From assembly GCA_017398585.1 (NCBI GenBank), contig JAFQFS010000029.1, forward strand, positions 1-34,873: DNA of 34,873 bases, written 5' to 3'. Positions 29,511 to 34,873 of this stretch are shown here, piece after piece (position 1 is the stretch's first letter; the number at the start of each line of letters is the position of its first letter). The position numbers and the translations under genes were made by a program. The notes beneath the pieces are model-generated. The model had not been told where the DNA came from and ran no database searches. It was given only the letters and a program-made list of their open reading frames with translations. The DNA is from Clostridia bacterium (GTDB lineage: Bacteria; Bacillota; Clostridia; Oscillospirales; CAG-272).

Positions 29511-31004
29511 ATGAAGAAGCTTTTGTCCCTGCTCCTCGCTCTGATGATGTGCGCGCCGGCGTTCCTGTCCTGCGCCGAAACGGAAGAAACTGCCTCACAG
29601 GATCCCACTTCTGCGGTTTCCGCAGAACAGTCCTCCGGTGAAACCGCACCGGAAGAAACGGAAGTTTCCCGTGAAAATATCCCCGACACCCTGCCGGATG
29701 ACCTTGACTTCGGCGGCGAGACCGTCACGTTCCACCTGCGCGGTGACGACGAAGCCTATCAGGAAGTCGGCGTGGAAGAAATGACGGGCGAACCGGTCAA
29801 CGATGCCATTTACGAACGCAACGAAATGATCTCCGAACGTCTCAATGTAAATCTGGTCGCATTCCAGGCGGAAAAGTGGGATCAGTACAACAACGCCATC
29901 GCGTCCCTTCGTTCGTCCATTATGGCGGCGGACGGTGCCTATGATGTAATCGGCGGCTGGTCGGCGCGAATCCCCTCCCTGTCTCTGGAAGGCCTTCTTC
30001 GCGACCTCAACGAACTGCCGTACCTCGACTTCGATCAGCCGTGGTGGAGCCAGTCCGCTGTCGAAGAGCTTCAGATCGCAGGCAAGCTGCACTTCATAAC
30101 GGGCGACCTTTCCAAGACCATGCTGTCCGCCATGTGCATTTTCGTCTTCAACCAGAAGGTAGCGACGGACTATGACATCGAGAACCTTTACGACGTTGTC
30201 CGCGAAAAACGCTGGACGGTGGATTATGTCCACAGCCTCGTATCCGATATTTACGTGGACGCAAACGGCAACGGCACCGTGGACACTGCGGATATCTTCG
30301 GTCTGACGACCTCCTCCGTCAACGACGCGGACGGGTTCATGCAGGGTTATCATGTATCCCTGATTTCCCGCGATGAAAACGGTCTCCCGGTTCTCGACGT
30401 GGACACCGACCGTATGACCACCGTTGTGGAAAAGACCTACGAACTGTACTGGAACAATCCGGGCACCTGGGCGATCACAGGCGACGGCACCGACCTCACG
30501 CCGTTCCGCGAAGACCGCGCACTTCTCTCTACGACCCGTGTAAGTTCTCTGGTTTCCACCCTTGCGGAAATGGAAAGCGACTTCGGTGTGCTTCCTTATC
30601 CGCTGCTGAACGAAGCACAGAGTGACTACGGTATCCGTGTACAGGACGCTCTGTCCCTCTGGTGCATACCGATCGACGCAAAGAATCCGGAAATGTCCGC
30701 CGCGGTTCTCGAAGCTCTCTGCGCACAGAGCTACCGTACCGTCACCCCGGCATACTTTGACGTAGCGCTGAAGAACCGTTACTCCCGCGACCAGGAGACC
30801 GCGGAAATGATGGACCTCATCAAAAACAGCGCACTCATCAACTTCGAACAGCTCTACAACGAATCCATCGGCAACCCGTGGTTCGTTCTCCGCACGCTGA
30901 TGCCTGCCAAGAACAGCAACTATGCCTCCTACTGGGCAACCAACTCCAAGGTAATCACCAAAATGCTCGAAAAAGCCGTCGAAAAGATTCAGGAAAACGG
31001 TTAA
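29511..31004 (+). CDS. Extracellular solute-binding lipoprotein, tandem copy 2
   Basis: A 497-residue paralogue of the preceding gene. The signal peptide MKKLLSLLLALMMCAPAFLSC and following ETEETASQD are almost unchanged, even at DNA level. The calcium-type loop is DANGNGTVDTAD, with Asn replacing two Asp ligands. Central region differs clearly: TWAITGDGTDLTPFREDRAL in place of CRPHTAGLTEREIFVEGRAL. AGGAGG precedes the ATG. A family A hairpin sits in the 131-nt gap from copy 1, where it could give different expression of the two genes. Confidence 0.91.
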   Translation: MKKLLSLLLALMMCAPAFLSCAETEETASQDPTSAVSAEQSSGETAPEETEVSRENIPDTLPDDLDFGGETVTFHLRGDDEAYQEVGVEEMTGEPVNDAIYERNEMISERLNVNLVAFQAEKWDQYNNAIASLRSSIMAADGAYDVIGGWSARIPSLSLEGLLRDLNELPYLDFDQPWWSQSAVEELQIAGKLHFITGDLSKTMLSAMCIFVFNQKVATDYDIENLYDVVREKRWTVDYVHSLVSDIYVDANGNGTVDTADIFGLTTSSVNDADGFMQGYHVSLISRDENGLPVLDVDTDRMTTVVEKTYELYWNNPGTWAITGDGTDLTPFREDRALLSTTRVSSLVSTLAEMESDFGVLPYPLLNEAQSDYGIRVQDALSLWCIPIDAKNPEMSAAVLEALCAQSYRTVTPAYFDVALKNRYSRDQETAEMMDLIKNSALINFEQLYNESIGNPWFVLRTLMPAKNSNYASYWATNSKVITKMLEKAVEKIQENG

Positions 31005-31018
31005 CGGAAATGAAGTTT

Positions 31019-31120
31019 ATCGGGGAGGGACTTTTTACAAAAAGTCCCTCCCCAGAAGACATGCTGCGCATGTCTTCACCCTCATTCAAAAACTTTTATA
31101 CGTGGAAGGCAAGACGAAGT
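31019..31120 (+). repeat. Family A hairpin repeat with inserted palindrome, before tRNA
   Basis: GGGGAGGGAC...GTCCCTCCCC (31022-31053), then a small perfect palindrome at 31055-31077 (GAAGACATGC, loop TGC, GCATGTCTTC), then CATTCAAAAACTTTTA and an inner end reading GACGAAGTTGGATGCAGA. Confidence 0.75.
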
Positions 31121-31178
31121 TGGATGCAGACCGGAAGAAAAAAGTCCGAAAAATCCTGAAAAAGTTTTGAAAAAGCTA

Positions 31179-31207
31179 TTGACAAAAGGGGGACGCGGTG
31201 ATATAAT
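31179..31207 (+). promoter_or_regulatory. SigA promoter of tRNA-Ser
   Basis: Perfect TTGACA (31179-31184), 17-nt spacer, TATAAT (31202-31207), 62 nt before the tRNA. Confidence 0.85.
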
Positions 31208-31269
31208 ATAGGGGCTGAATGAAACAGCGCAATCAAATAATGTGTCTGATAGACACAGCACACCGATAC

Positions 31270-31359
31270 GCAAAGGTGGCTGAGCTGGTCTAAGGCGCAC
31301 GACTGGAAATCGTGTGTTCGGCTAATAACCGACCGAGAGTTCGAATCTCTCCCTTTGCG
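31270..31359 (+). tRNA. tRNA-Ser (anticodon GGA)
   Basis: Acceptor GCAAAGG pairs with CCTTTGC; anticodon stem CACGA/TCGTG encloses the loop CTGGAAA (anticodon GGA at 31305-31307). A long variable arm (TCGG/CCGA) marks a type II tRNA, the T arm is GAGAG-TTCGAAT-CTCTC, and the discriminator base is G. CCA is not encoded. It reads UCC and UCU codons. Confidence 0.96.
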
Positions 31360-31361
31360 TC

Positions 31362-31397
31362 AAACCTAACGAGAAATCGTTAGGTTTTTCTTTTTTT
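31362..31397 (+). terminator. Intrinsic terminator of tRNA-Ser
   Basis: AAACCTAACGA, loop GAAA, TCGTTAGGTTT and a long T-run, starting 3 nt after the tRNA. Confidence 0.92.
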
Positions 31398-31427
31398 CTG
31401 TGGATTTTCACGGACGTTTGTGATACA

Positions 31428-31524
31428 ATGACGTCAGAACCGAAACCGAAAGGGAAACTCCCGTAAAAAAACGATTGCCGTCACCTGCGGTACAATCGCC
31501 GTTGCGATGCTCGTCAGCGCATGA
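31428..31524 (+). pseudogene. Possible frameshifted remnant of a membrane or secreted protein
   Basis: ATG opens MTSEPKPKGKLP and then stops at TAA. One base further, beyond an A-run, the next frame reads KKTIAVTCGTIAVAMLVSA and stops. Joined, this looks like a basic N-terminus followed by a signal or membrane helix, cut short. There is no Shine-Dalgarno sequence. It may be chance. Confidence 0.25.
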
Positions 31525-31544
31525 GTATATCACTGACAATCTGA

Positions 31545-31625
31545 ACAAACTTCGTCCCTCTATCTCGTTCAAAAGTTTTTGAAAAGGGGTTCGGGGAAAA
31601 ACTTTTTTCAAAAAGTTTTTCCCCG
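31545..31625 (-). repeat. Family A hairpin repeat upstream of GH-A-like gene
   Basis: Inner end (ACAAACTTCGTCC), arm AAAGTTTTTGAAAAGGGG, hairpin CGGGGAAAAAC...GTTTTTCCCCG (31592-31625). It ends 28 nt before the start codon. Confidence 0.8.
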
Positions 31626-31653
31626 AGAACCCCCATTTTATAAGGAGGTCACT

Positions 31654-32859
31654 ATGAACCGATTCGACATTACGTATTTCCACGGACCGTTCCGGGAATT
31701 CATCACGAAGCCGGAGGTCATCGCAGATATTGCCGCGTCCGGAATCACGCTCGTTCCGCTCGGCAGCGACACGGAAACCAACAAGACCGCGCTGCGTCTC
31801 CTCCGCCGCTACGGACTGCGTGGGGAAGTCCACGATCCCCGCATCAGCGGTCTGTACCATACGGAAAACATCGCCGCTGTCGACGAAGTGGTCCGTGAGA
31901 TCGCCGAAGATTACGCGGAATTCGAAAATCTCGTTGGTTGGGACATCACCGACGAGCCGAATGCGGCAAAATTCCCCATCCTCGCCGCCATCGTCAACGC
32001 GTTCCGCCGGTACACCCCCAATAAGGAAACCGTCATCAACCTGTTCCCGAACTACGCGTCTCCCGAACAGCTCGGCAACCCCGACTACATCTCCCACCTC
32101 GAGGAATTCGTCAACGTCGTGCGTCCGCACTTCATCAGCTACGACCACTACCACTTCCTCGGACGTGAAAAGCGCAACGCGACCATTGACAGCTGCTCTG
32201 AGGTGGACGAACGCGAACGCCTCATCCGTCTCTCCGCGGAAACAACCGTCAACCGCGGCGGCTTCTTCGAAAACATCGAAGACATCCGGAATGTCTCGCT
32301 GAAATACGACCTCGACGCGATGCTGATCGTCCTCCTGACCGAGCACGGTCCGTACCGTAACCTGACGTACGGCGAACTTCTGTGGGAAGTCAACATGAGC
32401 CTCGCGTACGGCATGAAGCGCGTATCCTACTTCACTTACTGGGAACCCGCCCACGACGACCACTGGCAGTGGACAAACGCGATGTGCGATACCGTCGGCA
32501 ACAAAATGCAGCATTATTACGACGTGCAGTCGATCAACAAGACCATCCGTCCGGTCGGCGAATACCTCTTCGGACGCACGTCCGCGGGCGTTTACCACAT
32601 CGGCGATACGCCCGAAAAGGGAACGGCAGCGTTTGTATCCTGTGGAAAAGTGCAGAGTATCGACGGTGACTGCGGCGTGATCGGCATCTTCGACGACGGC
32701 AGCATGTACCTTGTCAACCGCGATTTTCTCGCCCCCCGCACGTTCCGGATCAATACGGACGCCGCGCTGACCGTGATGAAGGACGGCGTGTTTGTTGACG
32801 CGAAATCGAACGAAATCACGCTGGCGGCGGGCGAAGGTGTGCTGATAAAAGCGGAATAA
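31654..32859 (+). CDS. Putative clan GH-A glycosidase-like protein
   Basis: A 401-residue protein with a probable TIM barrel (to about 310) and a C-terminal beta domain. WDITDEPN (96-103, Glu101) resembles the acid/base site of clan GH-A enzymes, and FTYWEPAHDD (260-269, Glu264) or LTEHGP (228-233, Glu230) could supply the nucleophile. There is no signal peptide, so it would act on imported material. I cannot name a family. The start at 31654 is firm: AAGGAGGT lies 4 nt upstream, while the 25 residues that could be read before it are translated repeat. Residues about 329-336 (VSCGKVQS) are encoded by a 25-nt sequence repeated exactly after the stop codon. Confidence 0.78.
   Translation: MNRFDITYFHGPFREFITKPEVIADIAASGITLVPLGSDTETNKTALRLLRRYGLRGEVHDPRISGLYHTENIAAVDEVVREIAEDYAEFENLVGWDITDEPNAAKFPILAAIVNAFRRYTPNKETVINLFPNYASPEQLGNPDYISHLEEFVNVVRPHFISYDHYHFLGREKRNATIDSCSEVDERERLIRLSAETTVNRGGFFENIEDIRNVSLKYDLDAMLIVLLTEHGPYRNLTYGELLWEVNMSLAYGMKRVSYFTYWEPAHDDHWQWTNAMCDTVGNKMQHYYDVQSINKTIRPVGEYLFGRTSAGVYHIGDTPEKGTAAFVSCGKVQSIDGDCGVIGIFDDGSMYLVNRDFLAPRTFRINTDAALTVMKDGVFVDAKSNEITLAAGEGVLIKAE
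32636..32660 (+). repeat. 25-nt exact direct repeat, copy inside GH-A-like gene
   Basis: Contains CCTGTGGAAAAGTGCAG and is read in frame. It is identical to 32860-32884. Confidence 0.85.
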
Positions 32860-32884
32860 TATCCTGTGGAAAAGTGCAGAGTAT
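32860..32884 (+). repeat. 25-nt exact direct repeat, copy at the gene's stop codon
   Basis: Identical to 32636-32660. It begins directly after the TAA of the GH-A-like gene and precedes the terminator. Confidence 0.85.
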
Positions 32885-32888
32885 GCAG

Positions 32889-32925
32889 AAAAATCCCCCG
32901 AACCGTGACGGTCCGGGGGATTTTT
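32889..32925. terminator. Bidirectional intrinsic terminator
   Basis: AAAAATCCCCCG pairs with CGGGGGATTTTT around an inner ACCG/CGGT hairpin. It serves the convergent GH-A-like (+) and XRE (-) genes; the XRE stop codon is 2 nt away. Confidence 0.9.
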
Positions 32926-32926
32926 G

Positions 32927-33688
32927 TCATTCTTCCGGGAATTTTTCCTTTACCATCCGGTCGATGGTCTTGTACAGCTCTTCCATCTCCCGTTTTTCCT
33001 CCGGCGGCAGCGGTGCGTGGGTTTCGTACGCCCAGATCGCCCACGTCAGCTCACGGAGGTCGTCCGCGATGCGTTCGCGCAGGTGCGCGAGACGGTCTTC
33101 GCCGTCGAGAACCCAGTACATGTTGCGCTGGACGCACGCTTCGATGTCCGGCATGTCCCCGGCAATCTTCAGCGCCTCCGCCGTCCGTCCGGTGTCACAG
33201 CAGTGGCGGAACAGCAGTCGCCTCGCCTCGTTCCGGCAGTCATCGTCTGCGGAATAGTCGAAAATCCGGTCAGCAATGGAGAGAATCTCCGCGTCGTGTG
33301 CTCGGCAGAAATCCTCATCCTCGCTTGCGGCGTAGAGAGCGTACATGAGCGTGCAGAGCAGACGGTCGTTGTTCGGGTACTTTTTCAGTGCCGCGCGGAG
33401 AGTGCGGATGGGTTCCTCGGTGATATTTCTGTCGATCATCGCGGATGTTTCCGCGACAACGGCTTGGATTTCGCGGCGTTTTTCGGTTTCGTTCACGCCG
33501 AGCAGTTCATCGACGGTGATCTCAAACAGTCCCGCGATCTGCGGGAGAAGGGAAATGTCAGGGCAGGATGCGCCCGTTTCCCAGCGTGAAACCGCCTGCG
33601 GCGAGATCTCGAGGTATCCGGCAAGCTGTTCCTGCGTGATGCCGCGGGACTTGCGGAGGCTTTTGATTCTTCGGTCAAATTCGATCAT
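32927..33688 (-). CDS. XRE-family transcriptional regulator
   Basis: A 253-residue protein. Residues 1-65 are a Cro/CI-type HTH (IKSLRKSRGITQEQLAGYLE, then ISPQAVSRWETGASCPDISL). The rest is helical (about 70-253), with a TPR-like arrangement (PIRTLRAALKKYPNNDRLLC, GRTAEALKIAGDMPDIEACV) of the sort found in Firmicutes regulators. Target genes are unknown. The start at 33688 is preferred because it begins at the HTH; the longer frame to 33748 translates repeat sequence. A family A hairpin lies 13 nt upstream of the ATG and no Shine-Dalgarno sequence is seen outside it. Confidence 0.9.
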   Translation of the reverse strand: MIEFDRRIKSLRKSRGITQEQLAGYLEISPQAVSRWETGASCPDISLLPQIAGLFEITVDELLGVNETEKRREIQAVVAETSAMIDRNITEEPIRTLRAALKKYPNNDRLLCTLMYALYAASEDEDFCRAHDAEILSIADRIFDYSADDDCRNEARRLLFRHCCDTGRTAEALKIAGDMPDIEACVQRNMYWVLDGEDRLAHLRERIADDLRELTWAIWAYETHAPLPPEEKREMEELYKTIDRMVKEKFPEE

Positions 33689-33701
33689 AACAGATAATTT
33701 T

Positions 33702-33758
33702 CCGGGGAAACCTTTTTTGAAAAAAAGTTTTCCCCGGACCCCTTTCAAAAAACTTTAT
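33702..33758 (+). repeat. Family A hairpin repeat upstream of XRE gene
   Basis: CCGGGGAAACC...GTTTTCCCCGG (33702-33737), arm CCCCTTTCAAAAAACTTTA. Relative to the minus-strand XRE gene it has the gene-upstream orientation, so the orientation rule holds on both strands. Confidence 0.8.
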
Positions 33759-33876
33759 ACTGGGTACAGGACAATGTTTATTGCAGATCTGCAGTTATAT
33801 TATAACGGAAAATCCCCCCGATGTACAGCAATCATTCCGGCAGAGTTTCCCAACCAAAGCGACAGTACACGGCTTC

Positions 33877-33905
33877 TTGACATTCCCGGATGGCTGTGCT
33901 ACAAT
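33877..33905 (+). promoter_or_regulatory. SigA-type promoter of phosphatase-superfamily gene
   Basis: TTGACA (33877-33882), 17-nt spacer, TACAAT (33900-33905). The -10 ends 36 nt before the start codon. Confidence 0.75.
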
Positions 33906-33941
33906 GACTTCAACAAAAATATCCATACCGGAGGTATTCCC

Positions 33942-34709
33942 ATGAACAAAGTTGTACTCATTCTTCTTGACGGCATGCGTCCGGACGCCCTTGGTGGTAT
34001 TCCGCTCGTAGAAGAACTCAAGAAAACATCCAGCTACACCCTCGCCGCGGAGACCGTTTACCCGTCCGTAACGCTCCCGTGCCACATGTCCCTGTTCCAC
34101 AGCGTCGACCCGCAGCGCCACGGCATCACGACGAACATGTACATGCCGCAGGTACGTCCGATCCGCGGAATCTGCGAAGTCCTGAAGCAGGCGAAAAAGA
34201 AGAACGCCTTCTTCTACACCTGGGAGGAACTGCGCGACCTCGCCCGTCCGGATTCCATCGCGTTCGGCTGTTACTGCGCCGGTCATCACGAGACCTACGA
34301 AGCCGCCGACCTGCATGCCTGTGAGATCTTCTGTGACTACGTTCCGAAGTATCAGCCGGACTTCTCGTTCCTCTACTTCGGTCTGACCGACGCGGTCGGT
34401 CACGGCAGCGGATGGATGTCCGAACATTATCTCTCTGCCATGAAGGAATCCTGGGAAAAGGTTGAAAAAGCGCTTGCCGTCCTTCCCGACGACTGGACAG
34501 TCATCGTCACCGCCGACCACGGCGGACACGACCGCAGCCATGGCTCCACCATGCCGGAAGACATGACGATTCCCGTCTTCTTCCGCGGTCCCGCGTTCGA
34601 GGCGGGCAGGGTTCTCGAAAACGTCAGCATCAAGGACATCGCGCCCACCATCACCGCCCTCCTCGGCGTCGAACCCGACGAGGACTGGGAAGGAAAGAGT
34701 CTGATTTGA
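33942..34709 (+). CDS. Alkaline phosphatase superfamily / nucleotide pyrophosphatase-phosphodiesterase-like hydrolase
   Basis: A 255-residue two-metal hydrolase of the type I phosphodiesterase group. Asp10 (LILLDGMRPD), nucleophile Thr44 (PSVTLPCHMS), Asp150 and His154 (LTDAVGHG), Asp192-His193 (TADHGGHD) and His200 give the full set of metal and catalytic positions. The group includes nucleotide pyrophosphatases, phosphodiesterases and phosphonoacetate hydrolases; substrate is not evident. There is no signal peptide, so it is probably cytoplasmic. GGAGGT 6 nt before the ATG fixes the start; a longer frame to 33345 is spurious. Length is short for the superfamily but complete. Confidence 0.9.
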   Translation: MNKVVLILLDGMRPDALGGIPLVEELKKTSSYTLAAETVYPSVTLPCHMSLFHSVDPQRHGITTNMYMPQVRPIRGICEVLKQAKKKNAFFYTWEELRDLARPDSIAFGCYCAGHHETYEAADLHACEIFCDYVPKYQPDFSFLYFGLTDAVGHGSGWMSEHYLSAMKESWEKVEKALAVLPDDWTVIVTADHGGHDRSHGSTMPEDMTIPVFFRGPAFEAGRVLENVSIKDIAPTITALLGVEPDEDWEGKSLI

Positions 34710-34711
34710 GG

Positions 34712-34785
34712 AAATAAAGTTTCTCGGGGAAACCTTTTTTGAGGAAAAAGGTTTCCCCGAACCCCTTCCAAAAACCTTCAAACGG
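34712..34785 (+). repeat. Family A hairpin repeat after phosphatase-superfamily gene
   Basis: CGGGGAAACC...GGTTTCCCCG (34725-34759), arm CCCCTTCCAAAAACCTTC, starting 2 nt after the stop codon. Confidence 0.8.
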
Positions 34786-34839
34786 AAAAGGAAATAGAAG
34801 AAATCCAAAATCCTATCAGCTCCACAAACCGGCTGTAGC

Positions 34840-34873
34840 AGATTGAAGTTTTTGCGGAGCTTTTTTCAAAAAG
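34840..34873 (-). repeat. Family A repeat, truncated by window end
   Basis: GATTGAAGTTTTTGCGGAGC is the arm of a gene-upstream-orientation copy and TTTTTTCAAAAAG begins its hairpin apex. With the copy at 34712 it may form a shortened composite element. Confidence 0.5.

Noticed and set aside
931-34785. Family A hairpins as simple intrinsic terminators
   Set aside because: The stems are strong, but the 3' flank is ACCCCTTTC or GAGAAA, not a T-run, and half of the copies lie directly before start codons. Real terminators with T-runs exist elsewhere in the window.
1-34873. CRISPR array
   Set aside because: Repeats are dispersed, not regularly spaced; no short direct repeats with unique spacers and no cas genes.

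Overview
The window reads as a chromosomal segment of a moderately GC-rich Clostridia-type Firmicute, most likely an uncultured gut lineage. The evidence is the gene order rsmG-noc-parA-parB with a perfect parS site (the origin-proximal arrangement of Firmicutes), the zapA-U32 peptidase pair, DUF4321-maf-mreBCD, a UBA/DUF4342-response regulator-histidine kinase operon, and SigA-type promoters. The taxonomic placement is inference. No dnaA, rRNA, CRISPR array, transposase or phage gene is visible.

Layout. 1-2.7 kb: AraC regulator, a 102-residue hypothetical protein and a Gfo/Idh/MocA dehydrogenase. 2.67-3.17 kb: a gene-free stretch with two structured, terminator-ended repeats (family D) facing away from each other. 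3.2-5.6 kb (minus): SGNH hydrolase plus an extracellular solute-binding lipoprotein. 5.8-10.2 kb: zapA, U32 peptidase, dut, DUF4321, maf. 10.2-14.2 kb: mreB, mreC, mreD, dusB. 14.3-17.1 kb: flavin reductase-like protein, a UgtP/MGDG-synthase-like glycosyltransferase, rsmG. 17.5-20.8 kb: noc, a third family D copy, two consensus promoters around parS, parA, parB. 21.0-24.9 kb: two-TM protein, GH42-like glycosidase, TM-anchored MORN protein; family B repeats precede the first and the third. 25.1-27.6 kb (minus): DUF4342, OmpR-type regulator, kinase. 27.9-31.0 kb: two tandem paralogous solute-binding lipoproteins. 31.2-31.4 kb: tRNA-Ser(GGA). 31.6-34.7 kb: GH-A-like protein, XRE regulator (minus) and an alkaline-phosphatase-superfamily hydrolase.

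The genes divide into housekeeping (division, wall elongation, segregation, tRNA/rRNA modification, nucleotide hygiene) and glycan-related accessory functions (three solute-binding proteins without permeases, two glycosidase-like proteins, a sugar-type dehydrogenase).

The most striking content is non-coding. About twenty copies of a hairpin repeat (family A) occur in 35 kb, nearly all directly after a stop codon or directly before a start codon. Their stem sequences change from copy to copy while both arms stay complementary. Three places hold a complete 222-225 bp inverted pair. Family D (three copies) and family B (two copies) are longer multi-stem structures with covarying stems. I do not recognise any of these as a named RNA family; covariance-model and genome-wide searches would decide.
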